Source: an uncultured Nitrosospira sp.
GTDB taxonomy: Bacteria > Nitrospirota > Nitrospiria > Nitrospirales > Nitrospiraceae
DNA length: 35,831 nucleotides
Assembly: GCA_900696515.1 (NCBI GenBank)
Contig: CAADGK010000086.1
Location: forward strand, 1 to 35,831
Reading direction: 5' to 3'
Shown here: one piece after another, positions 1 to 9,502 of the stretch
How positions within the stretch are numbered: the stretch's first letter is position 1
Layout: each line of letters starts with the position of its first letter
Notes under the pieces: model-generated
The model's database searches: none
What the model was told of the DNA's origin: nothing
What the model saw: the letters and a program-made list of their open reading frames with translations, nothing else
Position numbers and translations under genes: made by a program

Positions 1-790
<790 letters not shown>

Positions 791-829
791 CAGTTACGAA
801 GCCATCAGCTTGGCTTCAGTCTGTCGCGA

Positions 830-1978
830 CTACTGCCCGGCGTCCTTCTGCAAGGACTTGACCTTGTCGGTTTTCTCCCACGTGAACTCCGGCTCGTTGC
901 GGCCGAAGTGCCCATAGGCCGCGGTCTTCCTGAAAATAGGCCGCCGAAGTTTGAGATGATCAATAATGCCACGCGGCGTCATGGGGAAGTGCTTGCGCAC
1001 GAGCTTGTCGAGCGTATCAACCGATACCTTTTCCGTGCCCTTGGTATCGACCAGCACGGAGACGGGATCGGCGACGCCGATGGCATAGGCCAGCTGTACC
1101 TCACACTTGTCGGCCAATTCGGCGGCGACAAGGTTCTTCGCGATATAGCGCGCCATATAGGAGGCGGACCGGTCGACCTTTGTCGGATCCTTTCCGGAGA
1201 ACGCTCCGCCGCCATGGCTGCCATGACCGCCGTACGTGTCGACAATGATCTTTCGTCCGGTGAGCCCGGTATCGCCCATGGGGCCGCCGACCACGAATCG
1301 ACCGGTCGGGTTGATGTGATGCTTCACACCGGTCGGGTCATACAGACCTTTCGGCATCACCGGTTTGATGACCTTTTCCATGATATCGCGTTCAATTTGC
1401 TTGTTGGTCACATCGGGGCTGTGTTGTGTGGACACGACGATCGTATCGATTCGTACGGGCCTTCCGTTTTTGTACTCGACCGTGACTTGAGATTTCCCAT
1501 CAGGCCGAACCCATTTGAGAATGTTTTTCTTGCGCACTTCGGCGAGACGCTTGGTCAAGCGGTGAGCCAAGACGAGCGGCATCGGCATAAGTTCGGCGGT
1601 TTCGTTGGTGGCGTACCCGAACATCAGTCCTTGATCGCCGGCTCCGCCGGAGTCGACGCCCATCGCAATGTCACCGGATTGCTGGTGAATCGCGGTGAGA
1701 ACGGAACAGGTGTGGTAGTCGAATCCCCAGGAGGCATCGCAGTACCCGACGTCTTTAATGACTTCCCGGATAATGTCCGGGATTTCAACGTAGGCCTTTG
1801 TCGAAATTTCTCCGGCCACCAGCGCGATGCCTGTCGTGAGAATTGTCTCGCAGGCGACACGCGAATACTTATCCTGGGCAATAATGGCATCCAAGATGCC
1901 GTCTGAGATCTGATCGGCGATTTTGTCCGGATGCCCTTCAGTCACTGATTCGGAGGTAAAGAGGAAATTGTCTCGCAT
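830..1978 (-). CDS. metK: S-adenosylmethionine synthase
   Basis: Makes S-adenosylmethionine from ATP and methionine; a cytosolic homotetramer in known members. The 382 residues match the usual 380-400. Seen in order: [20 protein letters not shown] at the N-terminus (substrate and metal binding), [12 protein letters not shown] in the middle, [20 protein letters not shown], and the ATP/phosphate loop [16 protein letters not shown]. The ATG at 1978 follows GAGGGG about 4 bases upstream. The downstream partner ahcY removes the S-adenosylhomocysteine formed when SAM is used. The putative promoter leaves a leader of only about a dozen bases, so there is no room for a SAM riboswitch. Confidence 0.98.
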   Translation of the reverse strand: MRDNFLFTSESVTEGHPDKIADQISDGILDAIIAQDKYSRVACETILTTGIALVAGEISTKAYVEIPDIIREVIKDVGYCDASWGFDYHTCSVLTAIHQQSGDIAMGVDSGGAGDQGLMFGYATNETAELMPMPLVLAHRLTKRLAEVRKKNILKWVRPDGKSQVTVEYKNGRPVRIDTIVVSTQHSPDVTNKQIERDIMEKVIKPVMPKGLYDPTGVKHHINPTGRFVVGGPMGDTGLTGRKIIVDTYGGHGSHGGGAFSGKDPTKVDRSASYMARYIAKNLVAAELADKCEVQLAYAIGVADPVSVLVDTKGTEKVSVDTLDKLVRKHFPMTPRGIIDHLKLRRPIFRKTAAYGHFGRNEPEFTWEKTDKVKSLQKDAGQ

Positions 1979-1997
1979 AGGCCCCTCGTGGGTTGAG

Positions 1998-2026
1998 GTT
2001 ATAGAAATCCAGCGCTGATCTGTCTA
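1998..2026 (-). promoter_or_regulatory. putative sigma70-type promoter of metK-ahcY
   Basis: On the minus strand TAGACA (2026-2021) and TATAAC (2003-1998) are separated by 17 bases, each one mismatch from the -35 and -10 consensus. The predicted start lies near 1991, about 12 bases before the metK ATG. Confidence 0.6.
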
Positions 2027-2048
2027 AGGAATCTGGAATGTGAGAAAC

Positions 2049-2069
2049 TAGTGGCGAGTGACAAGCCAC
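2049..2069. repeat. two heptad units (TAGTGGC GAGTGAC) with a small inverted repeat
   Basis: The 7-base units at 2049-2055 and 2056-2062 match the family NARTGRC seen in five copies at 29921-29955. GTGGC (2051-2055) and GCCAC (2065-2069) also form a small inverted repeat in the divergent metK/tlpA gap. Confidence 0.4.
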
Positions 2070-2158
2070 GAATAAGCAAAGCCGATTCTAGAGGAGATTG
2101 GTGGGCGTTGTCCATCATTTCATGCGGTTCACCGGAGGGAACGTCGAGTCTCGTTTAC

Positions 2159-2186
2159 TTGACTCAGGATTTTATGGACTTGTAAC
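2159..2186 (+). promoter_or_regulatory. weak putative promoter for the tlpA-ccdA pair
   Basis: TTGACT (2159-2164) and TGTAAC (2181-2186) are 16 bases apart. The -10 is only a partial match, so this is tentative. A start near 2193 would give a leader of about 110 bases. Confidence 0.3.
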
Positions 2187-2300
2187 ATGAACTTGAAGAG
2201 TGAGAGAACGGCTTGATTACAGGTGCAGCTGTAGTTGTGGGGACTGCAGTGCTCCAGCTGTCGAGGGGAGCCTCGTAGAATTGCGTTCTGAGTTTTGAAC

Positions 2301-2858
2301 ATGCAGTCTATTCGAAAAATCTCGATTCTTCCGGTGCTGCTCGCTGTCGGCGGGCTAGTCTCGGCCGCAGCCGTCGATGCGCAGCCACCGCAAGCGGTCA
2401 AGCGGGCGCCTGTTGAACGCGGGATCGTCCAAATCGGTGATGAAGCGCCGAATTTCATGTTGCGAGATCTCGCCGGGAATGTCATTAGTCTCTCGCAGCT
2501 CAGGGGAAAAGTTGTGCTGCTGAATTTTTGGGCGACGTGGTGTGGGCCATGTCGGGTTGAGATGCCGGCGATGGAGCAACTCTATCGGACGTTGCCGAGA
2601 AGAGAGTTCGAAATTTTGGCCGTGTCGACGGACTCCCAGGGAGCAGCGGTGACACGCCCGTTCCAGAAACAGATGGGCTTTACGTTTCCGATTCTTCATG
2701 ACTCGGAGTATCAGGTTGGTTTGGCTTATGGAGCCCGAACGATTCCGATCACCTTCATGCTCGATCGGCAGGGCGTCGTGCGGCAAAAAATCTTTGGCGC
2801 CCGGGATTGGGATTCCCCGGAGGCCCGCGACTTGATTCGTGCCCTGATGAAGTCGTAG
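2301..2858 (+). CDS. periplasmic TlpA/ResA-family thiol-disulfide oxidoreductase
   Basis: A 185-residue exported thioredoxin-like protein. Residues 1-27 form a signal peptide (basic start, hydrophobic stretch, then SAAAVDAQ), probably cleaved. The thioredoxin fold follows, with the redox motif WCGPC (Cys81 and Cys84) in the context LLNFWATWCGPCRVEMP and the cis-Pro loop near TIPITF. In the AhpC/TSA-TlpA family such proteins reduce disulfides in the periplasm, often on apocytochrome c before haem attachment. ccdA starts 3 bases after its stop, and CcdA is the usual membrane electron donor. ATG 2301 is preferred over the in-frame TTG at 2295; the ribosome-binding site is weak. Its exact substrate cannot be read from sequence, so I give no gene symbol. 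Confidence 0.9.
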   Translation: MQSIRKISILPVLLAVGGLVSAAAVDAQPPQAVKRAPVERGIVQIGDEAPNFMLRDLAGNVISLSQLRGKVVLLNFWATWCGPCRVEMPAMEQLYRTLPRREFEILAVSTDSQGAAVTRPFQKQMGFTFPILHDSEYQVGLAYGARTIPITFMLDRQGVVRQKIFGARDWDSPEARDLIRALMKS

Positions 2859-2861
2859 CTG

Positions 2862-3608
2862 ATGATGCAATCTCTCCCACAGATTTCGCTGATCGCGGCC
2901 TTTTCCGCCGGGCTTCTTTCGTTTGTGTCTCCGTGTGTCCTGCCGCTGGTGCCGAGCTATATTTCCTATATCACCGGACTCTCGGTCGAACAACTCACCG
3001 ATGCTTCCGAACGTGAAAAGTTCAAGAAAGCGATCATCGTCAACTCTCTGCTCTTCATCAGCGGGTTTTCATCGGTATTCATCGCATTTGGCGCCTCCGC
3101 GAGTTTTCTGGGACAGATTCTGATCAGCCATCAGGATCTCATTCGCCGCATCGGCGGCGTGGTGATCATTCTGTTTGGGCTGTATTTGCTCGGGATCCTC
3201 AACCTCACATTTCTCAAGATGGAGCACCGGTACCAATTTCGAAATCGGCCGGCCGGGTACCTGGGATCGTTCTTGATCGGTGTGGCGTTCGCGGCTGGGT
3301 GGACCCCCTGTGTCGGACCGGTCCTCGGGTCGATTCTGCTCTATGCGAGCACGACCGACTCCCTGTTCAGCGGGGTTGTGTTATTGACCTGTTACTCACT
3401 GGGGTTAGGCCTGCCGTTGTTTCTGACCGCATTGGGAGTTGATCGATTTTTGGCCTACTTCAAAGAAGTGCGGGCGTATTTGTGGGGCGTGTCGACCGTG
3501 AGCGGAGTGATGTTGATCGTCGTCGGTTTGATGATCTACGCCAATTCGTTGACGATGATCACCAGCTTCTTGGAGCGATACGGGATCGGCTGGTATCTGG
3601 GACAGTGA
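2862..3608 (+). CDS. ccdA: cytochrome c biogenesis protein CcdA (thiol-disulfide interchange membrane protein)
   Basis: An inner-membrane protein of 248 residues with about six membrane segments. CcdA takes electrons from cytosolic thioredoxin and passes them to periplasmic thioredoxin-like proteins. The family cysteines are present: one in the first segment (FVSPCVLPLVPSY) and one in the fourth (AAGWTPCVGPVLGS), both next to prolines as expected. The gene is 3 bases downstream of the TlpA-like gene and clearly in the same operon. Two ATG codons stand in tandem at 2862 and 2865, and either could start. The c-type cytochromes encoded at the right end of this window are plausible final beneficiaries, but that link is inferred. 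Confidence 0.95.
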   Translation: MMQSLPQISLIAAFSAGLLSFVSPCVLPLVPSYISYITGLSVEQLTDASEREKFKKAIIVNSLLFISGFSSVFIAFGASASFLGQILISHQDLIRRIGGVVIILFGLYLLGILNLTFLKMEHRYQFRNRPAGYLGSFLIGVAFAAGWTPCVGPVLGSILLYASTTDSLFSGVVLLTCYSLGLGLPLFLTALGVDRFLAYFKEVRAYLWGVSTVSGVMLIVVGLMIYANSLTMITSFLERYGIGWYLGQ

Positions 3609-3613
3609 ACGAG

Positions 3614-3645
3614 GGTATCGAGAGACCTATTCGATAACCATTTTT
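3614..3645 (+). terminator. probable intrinsic terminator of tlpA-ccdA
   Basis: GGTATCGA (3614-3621) pairs with TCGATAACC (3631-3639, one bulged A), followed directly by ATTTTT (3640-3645). It lies in the convergent gap between ccdA and bamD, 6 bases after the ccdA stop. Confidence 0.5.
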
Positions 3646-3689
3646 CTGCCAAGTAGCCTTGCCTCTACTCAGCACTCGGTTCTTCAGGA

Positions 3690-4679
3690 TCAGCACCAGG
3701 CGCCAAGGCGGCAGGCGGTGAACCCTGATTTCAGTGAATGGACCGCGGCTCCGTTCAGCGAATCGGGTGACGGGCTAGGTGTTCCCATCGTAGATGATGG
3801 AAGGAAGGAACCTGCAGATGGTTGGGAGGGGAGACTGGATGGGCTGTTTTGTGTCAGGCCCGACCCGGCATCCGAGAGCGAGGCTGATTCCGATCGCTGT
3901 GCCAGGAGAGTTTTGGGTTGATCGGCGCTGATTCTTGCGAGCAGGTGCTTCCCGTCGCTGGCGAATTTGCTGTCCGGATACTTTTCCAGCAAGACCACGA
4001 GCTGGTCCCTTGCCCAATCGTCCGCACCCATATCATGGTACGACTTGGCGAGGAAGTACAAGGCGTCTGAGGCGACGGGTTTGTCGGGATAGGCTTTGAG
4101 TATCTGCTCGAATCGGTGCGCCGCCGCCAGGTACGAGCCCCTTCGATAGTAGAATTGCCCCACGAACAGATGCATCTGCGCCAGCCAATCGTGGCATTCT
4201 TCAAGCTTTTTCTGTGCTTGCGCATCATAGCGACTACCGGGAAACTCTTTCCGCATCTGGTCGAATGCGATGATCGCCTTTTGCATCGGTTCAGGGTCGC
4301 GATCAATAGTTCTGGCCATTTTGACATGAATTTCCCCAATCCTGAAGGCGGCATAGGGAGCGAGGACGTGATTACGATGGAGCTCCAGGAAGTGTTTGTA
4401 TTCGACGAGCGCTTCCGAATACTCTTCCTTTTCGAAATAGGCCTCGCCACGTTTCATGATCACATTGGGGTGATAGTGGTTATCGACCGTGTCGCCGAGA
4501 AAGATTTGCTCATCCGTGCCACTGAGGGCTTTTTTAATGCCACTGCGGACGTCACTTGGGGAAAAATCACCGGCGCAGGAGGCGAGGACAAGACAATGGA
4601 GTCCCAGCCAGACCGCTAAGCGCAGACCCGAAGATCTGCCTTGAACAGGAGAGTCTGTATGCACAAGAGGCTTCTGCAT
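3690..4679 (-). CDS. bamD: outer membrane protein assembly factor BamD (TPR lipoprotein)
   Basis: BamD is the essential lipoprotein of the BAM machine that folds beta-barrels into the outer membrane. From the ATG at 4679 the protein has 329 residues. A signal peptide ends in the lipobox LASC with the lipidated Cys near residue 35. TPR-type helical repeats follow, including a region like YFEKEEYSEALVEYKHFLEL, FRIGEIHVKMARTIDRD, FPGSRYDAQA and YYRRGSYLAAAHRFEQILK, which match BamD/ComL. The last roughly 75 residues are rich in Ser, Pro and Gly and look disordered, making the protein longer than E. coli BamD (about 245). A TTG at 4709 could add 10 residues but the ATG gives a more ordinary signal peptide. 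Single gene, convergent with ccdA and divergent from fabH. Confidence 0.9.
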   Translation of the reverse strand: MQKPLVHTDSPVQGRSSGLRLAVWLGLHCLVLASCAGDFSPSDVRSGIKKALSGTDEQIFLGDTVDNHYHPNVIMKRGEAYFEKEEYSEALVEYKHFLELHRNHVLAPYAAFRIGEIHVKMARTIDRDPEPMQKAIIAFDQMRKEFPGSRYDAQAQKKLEECHDWLAQMHLFVGQFYYRRGSYLAAAHRFEQILKAYPDKPVASDALYFLAKSYHDMGADDWARDQLVVLLEKYPDSKFASDGKHLLARISADQPKTLLAQRSESASLSDAGSGLTQNSPSSLPSQPSAGSFLPSSTMGTPSPSPDSLNGAAVHSLKSGFTACRLGAWC

Positions 4680-4733
4680 CACTAACACAGATAACAAGGA
4701 TGCCGGCAAAAAGCAATCGGGAGACCGGTTTTA

Positions 4734-4762
4734 TTGACCTGCCTTCTTGCGGTCCCTATAAT
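4734..4762 (+). promoter_or_regulatory. strong sigma70-type promoter of fabH
   Basis: TTGACC (4734-4739), a 17-base spacer, and a perfect TATAAT (4757-4762). The predicted start near 4769 lies about 60 bases before the fabH ATG. Confidence 0.75.
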
Positions 4763-4829
4763 CCCGCTCTACATCTGACGCGGGATGTGGGTGATCTCGC
4801 TGGTCATTGAGGGGGTGACGGTTAGGGCC

Positions 4830-5822
4830 ATGATTCGAACACGAGTAATTGGGACAGGCAGCTACCTGCCCTCTCGAGTCGTGCCGAACGAGGAGATCGC
4901 TCAGGCTGTCGGGGTGTCTCCAGCCGACATTCGACGGCTGACCGGCATTCAGTCACGCCATTGGGCGGGGGACCAGGAGGCGGCTTCAGACCTGGCGATC
5001 GCTGCGGGACGCCTGGCGCTGGAGGCTGCCGGTTGTGAGCCCTCGGCCATCGACGCGATCGTGCTTTCTACCACTTCACCGGATATGGCATTTCCCTCAA
5101 CCGCATGCTTGGTGCAGCGGGGGTTGGGGTGCGGGCAGGTGGGGGCCTTTGATGTCTCGGCTTCCTGTTCCGGATTTTTGTATGGGCTGTCGATGGCGCA
5201 GGCCATGATTCAAAGCGGGCAGGTGAAGACCTGTCTGGTCGTGGCGGCTGAAGTGAAGTCTCGCACGCTCGACTTTCAAGATCCTGCGACCGCGCTGCTG
5301 TTCGGGGATGGAGCCGGAGCGGTTATTCTTCGAGGGGAACACGATCCCAATCCGGAGTGGAGAGGGATCCTCGGAATCAGGCTGTACGCGGACGGGTCGG
5401 CTCACGGACTCATTCGAATCCCCGGCGGGGGATCACGGAGTCCCGCATCAGCGGACACAGTAAGGAAGCGGGAGCATATGTTGCGCATGCGCGGCTCGTC
5501 GCTGTTTCGGGTCGCGATTCGACGAGTTGAGCAGTCCGTGCACGAGATCCTGAAGGAGTTCGGCGTACGTGCGGATGATCTGAAACAGGTGGTATTGCAC
5601 CAGGCGAATGGGCGAATCCTGGATCAGATCGCTGATCGAATAGGAATTGAACGGTCCAGAGTCGCATCGGTCATTGAACGGTACGGCAATACCTCCTCGG
5701 CCTCACTTCCCATCACGTTGGATGATGCAGTCCGCCATGGACACATTTCAGCGGGGGATTTGGTGCTTCTCGGCAGTTTCGGTGGGGGACTCACCTGGGC
5801 AACGAGTCTCGTTCGCTGGTAG
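4830..5822 (+). CDS. fabH: 3-oxoacyl-ACP synthase III (KAS III)
   Basis: Condenses an acyl-CoA primer with malonyl-ACP to start fatty acid synthesis. The 330 residues have the thiolase fold with the KAS III catalytic triad: Cys113 in SASCSGFLYG, His257 in LHQAN and Asn287 in YGNTSSAS. The C-terminal GSFGGGLTW loop is also present. ATG 4830 gives the canonical start MIRTRVIGTGSYLP; an upstream in-frame extension to 4785 would add 15 residues unlike the family and is rejected. It stands alone rather than beside fabD/fabG/acpP. It could therefore be the housekeeping KAS III or a paralogue that primes a special product; sequence alone does not decide. Convergent with the histidine kinase. Confidence 0.93.
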   Translation: MIRTRVIGTGSYLPSRVVPNEEIAQAVGVSPADIRRLTGIQSRHWAGDQEAASDLAIAAGRLALEAAGCEPSAIDAIVLSTTSPDMAFPSTACLVQRGLGCGQVGAFDVSASCSGFLYGLSMAQAMIQSGQVKTCLVVAAEVKSRTLDFQDPATALLFGDGAGAVILRGEHDPNPEWRGILGIRLYADGSAHGLIRIPGGGSRSPASADTVRKREHMLRMRGSSLFRVAIRRVEQSVHEILKEFGVRADDLKQVVLHQANGRILDQIADRIGIERSRVASVIERYGNTSSASLPITLDDAVRHGHISAGDLVLLGSFGGGLTWATSLVRW

Positions 5823-5915
5823 CGGCGACGATCAGCCGGTAACGGCATCTTTCGGCTCAAGATTCTTTTCACCCAGCGTCACCCTACAAGGTCCCGTCTG
5901 CCGGGGGCCCGGCGC

Positions 5916-7763
5916 TTATACGATCCCGTCTTGATTCCATTGAGCGGGGAATCTCTTTCCGCCCTTGATCGGCAGCCGAACGACGAAACGGCTGCCCTGA
6001 GGGTGGTTGGCTTCCACCCACACCTGGCCGCCATGTCCCTCAACCAGGTGCTTCACAATGGCGAGTCCCAGCCCTGTGCCGCCCAGGTCTCGGGAGCGAG
6101 CCTTATCCACCCGGTAGAACCGTTCAAAGATACGGGGGTGATCCTTTTCGGGGATCCCGATTCCGGTATCGGAGACGGTCAAGTCTATGGCGGCGGGTAA
6201 CGGATCGGACGGGGAGGGCGTGCCGCCGACCGTAATGGTTCCGCCTTGAGGAGTATACTTGATCGCGTTATCGAGCAGGTTTGTGAGGACCTGCACAAGC
6301 CGGTCGTCATCGCCTGCAATCAGCGGCAGCGAAGGGTCGAGAGCAGTCACGAGCCGGTGGCTTTTTCGGTCGGCAATCGGTTTGATCGTGGACAGGGTCC
6401 GGTCGACCAGGGCTCGTAAGTCGATGGGTTCTTCCTTGAGCGAGATCTGGCCCGATTCAATCTTGGAGAGTTCGAGGAGGTCTTCAATAATCAGGTTGAG
6501 CCGGTCGCTCTGCTTCAGGATGATGTCCAAGAACCGTCCGGCGACCGAGGGATCGTCCTTGCCGCCGTCCAGGAGCGCTTCAACATAGCCCTTGATCGAG
6601 GTCAAGGGAGTTCTCAGCTCGTGTGAGACATTCGCGACAAAATCTTTCCGAATTTTTTCGAGCCGCCGGAGATCCGTCACGTCGTGAAACACCAGAACGA
6701 GACAGGCTTCGTTGTCCCGCTCGCCTCCTGCGGGAGACGCCTCGATGTGGAGATGACGCCCGCTGAGCGGGAGCACGATCTCATCGTCATGCGGTGTGCG
6801 AGCGAGAAGAATGGCTGTTACCAGGTTGTTGAGCCGTTCGTGGCGAAAGAGTTCGGCCCAAGGGCGCCCGCGTGCTTCCATCCGGGAGATACCGAACATC
6901 CGTTCGAGTGCAGGATTGATCTGCAGCACATGGCCGCGAGCGTCCAGCACCATGACGCCTTCAACCATCGATGTCAGCACGGCCAAGAGCTGTGCGCGGT
7001 CTTCGGAGAGCTCTTCAATTTTGGTGTGGAGCTGGTCGGCCATTTGATTCAATGTCGATGCAAGCAGTCCCACCTCGTCCTGGGCCGTCGTCCTGATGCG
7101 CATCGTCGGGTTTCCCGCACTCAAGGCTTGAGCCGCAGAGGCGATCTCGGAGAGGGGCTTTGTAATGCTGTGAGCCAGCCAGATACTCAGCATGACGGCA
7201 AGGAGAACGGCGGCGCCGATGGCGAGCAAAAGCTGATGTTTGAATGTGTCCCTTGCGTCGTCCAGTTGGGCCAGCGGCAGCGACAGATGCACGACCCACG
7301 GGGCTGTGTCATGCGGGACCCGCAGCAGTCTCGCGTGATACATCGTCCGCTCGCCGGTTGGGTGGCTGGGGCGAATATCTTGTCCATGACCGGTTGCAAG
7401 CGCTTGTATGACCTCCGGACGCGAGAACGGACTGTCCGGAGTTGCAATGCCGACCTCACGGACGGCACTGTCTGCCAGAACGGCGCCGTCCGCCGCCATC
7501 AGCGTAATATGCGCGGATGAACGGCCGCCGAGATCTCGTGCGATCTCCTGCAGGAGAGACGGACTGACTGAGGGAGTGGACGAGTGAAACAGCGCCAGAA
7601 ACCCGTATTCGACGAGTTTTGCCTTTGCCTCCAAGGTCTCGCCGAATTGTGTGAGGTGGCGCTGTTCAAGCGCTTGGACCGTCATCCAGCCGGCGATCAG
7701 CAGACCACAGGCTACTGCCGCGAGTGTGCCTGCCGCGATTTTCCATCGAATCGACCACGACAT
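5916..7763 (-). CDS. PhoR-like membrane sensor histidine kinase
   Basis: 615 residues. Membrane segment 1 is at about 8-30, a periplasmic sensor region at about 31-175, and membrane segment 2 at about 176-197. HAMP follows at about 198-250, PAS at about 256-365 (ending in VFHDVTDL), and HisKA at about 371-435 with the phospho-acceptor His381 in VSHELRTPLTSIKGY. The ATPase domain has the N box (LDNAIKYTP), G1 (VSDTGIGIP), F box (IFERFYRVD) and G2 (GGTGLGLAIVKH). All catalytic boxes are intact, so the kinase should be active. The PAS-HisKA arrangement is that of PhoR, but no phosphate genes are nearby, so the signal is unknown. It starts 5 bases after the stop of the degenerate regulator just upstream, so it may now act on another regulator. 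Confidence 0.93.
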   Translation of the reverse strand: MSWSIRWKIAAGTLAAVACGLLIAGWMTVQALEQRHLTQFGETLEAKAKLVEYGFLALFHSSTPSVSPSLLQEIARDLGGRSSAHITLMAADGAVLADSAVREVGIATPDSPFSRPEVIQALATGHGQDIRPSHPTGERTMYHARLLRVPHDTAPWVVHLSLPLAQLDDARDTFKHQLLLAIGAAVLLAVMLSIWLAHSITKPLSEIASAAQALSAGNPTMRIRTTAQDEVGLLASTLNQMADQLHTKIEELSEDRAQLLAVLTSMVEGVMVLDARGHVLQINPALERMFGISRMEARGRPWAELFRHERLNNLVTAILLARTPHDDEIVLPLSGRHLHIEASPAGGERDNEACLVLVFHDVTDLRRLEKIRKDFVANVSHELRTPLTSIKGYVEALLDGGKDDPSVAGRFLDIILKQSDRLNLIIEDLLELSKIESGQISLKEEPIDLRALVDRTLSTIKPIADRKSHRLVTALDPSLPLIAGDDDRLVQVLTNLLDNAIKYTPQGGTITVGGTPSPSDPLPAAIDLTVSDTGIGIPEKDHPRIFERFYRVDKARSRDLGGTGLGLAIVKHLVEGHGGQVWVEANHPQGSRFVVRLPIKGGKRFPAQWNQDGIV

Positions 7764-7768
7764 GCGGA

Positions 7769-8389
7769 TCAGTCGGAATCTTTCTGTTGATACCCAAGTG
7801 ACTTCACGGACACGACGGCGTCCTCCAGGAGCGGCAGCTTCTGCTTCAGCCGGCTGATAGGCACGTTCTGTTGACCGGGATCGATCTCATGTCGAGCCGG
7901 ATTCATCGACAGCGGACCATAGCGGTAGTGCGTCACCCCATTTGATGGGGCCAGGTCAGTTCGATGCAGGAGGGCTCTTACGCGGGCGACCAGCGCTGTG
8001 GGCCCGAAGGGTTCGGTGACATAGTCGTCGGCACCCAAATCCAAGCCGACGATCGTATCGGACTCCTGAGCGCTGGCCGTCAGCATAATGACGGGAATTT
8101 TCGCGGCATCCGGAGCGGGCCGCACATGCTGGCAGACGTCGAGTCTATCTGCTCCGGACAACATCAGGTCGCGGACGATCAGGTCTTGCTTCTCTCCTTT
8201 TATTTTCTCCAAGGCCCCGACTTCGCTCATGGTCGTGATCGAACGAAAGCCTTCCTTCTGTAATTGGACGAGTTGCGCGATAGCCTGATCGCCTTCGACG
8301 ACCGGGATTGTCTTGCCGACGCTGGCTTCCATGCTGTTGTTCAGCGTACGGGGGAGGGGAGAGGGTGTCAAGTGAAGCGAGGGAGACAT
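7769..8389 (-). pseudogene. PhoB-like response regulator with a degenerate receiver and an internally deleted DNA-binding domain
   Basis: 206 residues compared with about 225-240 for an OmpR/PhoB regulator. The receiver keeps the phospho-acceptor Asp74 (IVRDLMLSG), Thr104 (IMLTAS) and GADDY. The acidic pocket reads VVEGD instead of VVEDD/E, the Pro after the phospho-Asp loop is Ser78, and the conserved Lys of the T-K-P motif is Glu126 (YVTEPFG). After the linker (YRYGPLSMNPARHEID, a typical wing-domain start) the sequence jumps at about residues 179-180 from the first strand (NVPIS) to what looks like the end of the last helix and the C-terminal hairpin (RLKQKL, then VVSVKSLGY). About 55 residues, including the recognition helix, are missing. 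The frame stays open, so a short protein may be made. It sits between a methyltransferase gene (12 bases upstream) and the kinase gene. It may be a decaying gene or a non-DNA-binding modulator. Confidence 0.7.
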
Positions 8390-8401
8390 GCCACCGGAAG
8401 G

Positions 8402-9427
8402 TCATTTGTAGGCCACGGCCGCACTGGATGGTCCGGCCAGATGAATGACCTCGAATCGTGTGAAGCCAGCCTCACTGCACCACCGGCGAAAGTCCGCGCC
8501 GGAGTAGTCGAATGCATCGCCGAACTCGATGAGCATATTCAGGGACATGAGCAGGCCCTGCACGTTTTCACGGCGGGCATCGTCGATCAACGCTTCGATG
8601 GCGACCAGCGCTCCACCTGGCGGCAGGGCTTCGTAGGCGGATCGGATTAGGTGTAGCTTTTTCTCGAGATTCCAGTCATGCAGAATCATTCCCATGGTGA
8701 TGAGGTCGGCCTTCGGTAACTGGTCTTTGAAGAAATCACCGGATGCCGTCCTCACGCGAGATCCTAGCCCAGCGGCCGCGATGTGCTTCTTCGCAATCGG
8801 TTCGACAGCGGGCAGGTCAAAACTGATGCAAGAGAGATGTGGATGGCGCGTGGCCACTTCAATGCTGAGGAGACCAGTCGCCCCCCCGACATCACAGAGC
8901 GTTCTGAATGGGGAGAAGTCAAACCTCTCCGAAAATGCCTCGAAGTTGATGCGGGAAATCCCGGTCATGGCACCCATGAATTGTTCCAGCCTGGATCGGT
9001 CTGAATAGAGTTCCTCGAACATCCCTTTCCGTCCGTGTTTGATCTCGTTCTGTGGCCGTCCTGTTCGCAAGGCCTCAGGGAGATCGTTCCAGAATTTAAA
9101 CAGCCGTGAGTTGAGCATGATGAGAATCCCGCCGATGTAGCGGGGGCTCGCTTCATCGAGGAACATCGCCCCTTCCGGCGTATTGCAATACTTGCCCATT
9201 GGGCCGTCACCTTCGCGGTCGAGAAACTTCATGGCCACGAGCGCATCAAAGAAGTCGAGGATGGCGCGAGGATGGAGGCGTAATTCCTTGCCGAGTTCTG
9301 CAGCGGTGAGATGTCGAGTGCCGAGAATGGTAAACAAACCGAAGTCGACGGCGGTGAGCAAGACTTTTGATTCCCAAAAGCCAAAGGCCGTCTGCAGAAT
9401 GGACGAGGGGCTTGGAGAATGGCTCAT
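8402..9427 (-). CDS. SAM-dependent O-methyltransferase-type enzyme with N-terminal dimerisation domain
   Basis: 341 residues. The first roughly 100 form a winged-helix dimerisation domain (LLTAVDFGLFTILGTR, LTAAELGKELRLHPRAILDFF), as in acetylserotonin O-methyltransferase and plant-type O-methyltransferases. The Rossmann methyltransferase domain follows, with motif I CDVGGATGLLS, an acidic strand end ISFDLPAV, GDFF and the later motif MILHDWNLEKKLHLI. Enzymes of this group methylate hydroxyls of small aromatic, polyketide or carotenoid substrates (the carotenoid enzyme CrtF is related). No partner biosynthesis gene is adjacent, so the substrate is unknown. It begins the minus-strand run methyltransferase, regulator, kinase, with short gaps. 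SAM would come from metK. Confidence 0.85.
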   Translation of the reverse strand: MSHSPSPSSILQTAFGFWESKVLLTAVDFGLFTILGTRHLTAAELGKELRLHPRAILDFFDALVAMKFLDREGDGPMGKYCNTPEGAMFLDEASPRYIGGILIMLNSRLFKFWNDLPEALRTGRPQNEIKHGRKGMFEELYSDRSRLEQFMGAMTGISRINFEAFSERFDFSPFRTLCDVGGATGLLSIEVATRHPHLSCISFDLPAVEPIAKKHIAAAGLGSRVRTASGDFFKDQLPKADLITMGMILHDWNLEKKLHLIRSAYEALPPGGALVAIEALIDDARRENVQGLLMSLNMLIEFGDAFDYSGADFRRWCSEAGFTRFEVIHLAGPSSAAVAYK

Positions 9428-9502
9428 AAGAATGAGACCTCGCGGGTGTGAGTAAGAAGCACAACTGAGAGTCCTGCGCCACGATGTGGTGATGGCTCGG
9501 TC

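Noticed and set aside
798-817. Hairpin GAAGCCA/TGGCTTC at the end of metK as a terminator
   Set aside because: Stem of 7 bp is perfect, but no T-run follows on the minus strand and ahcY continues the unit.
908-1906. Long plus-strand frame inside metK
   Set aside because: Antisense shadow of a highly conserved gene; no start site or family match.
1979-2294. SAM riboswitch upstream of metK
   Set aside because: The promoter leaves a leader of about 12 bases, and no SAM-I/II/III motif is seen in the gap.
5900-5913. GC-rich palindrome in the fabH/kinase convergent gap as a terminator
   Set aside because: Five-base stem with no T-run on either strand.
6684-7520. Long plus-strand frame inside the histidine kinase gene
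   Set aside because: Antisense shadow; composition (many His, Arg and Cys) is unlike a real protein.
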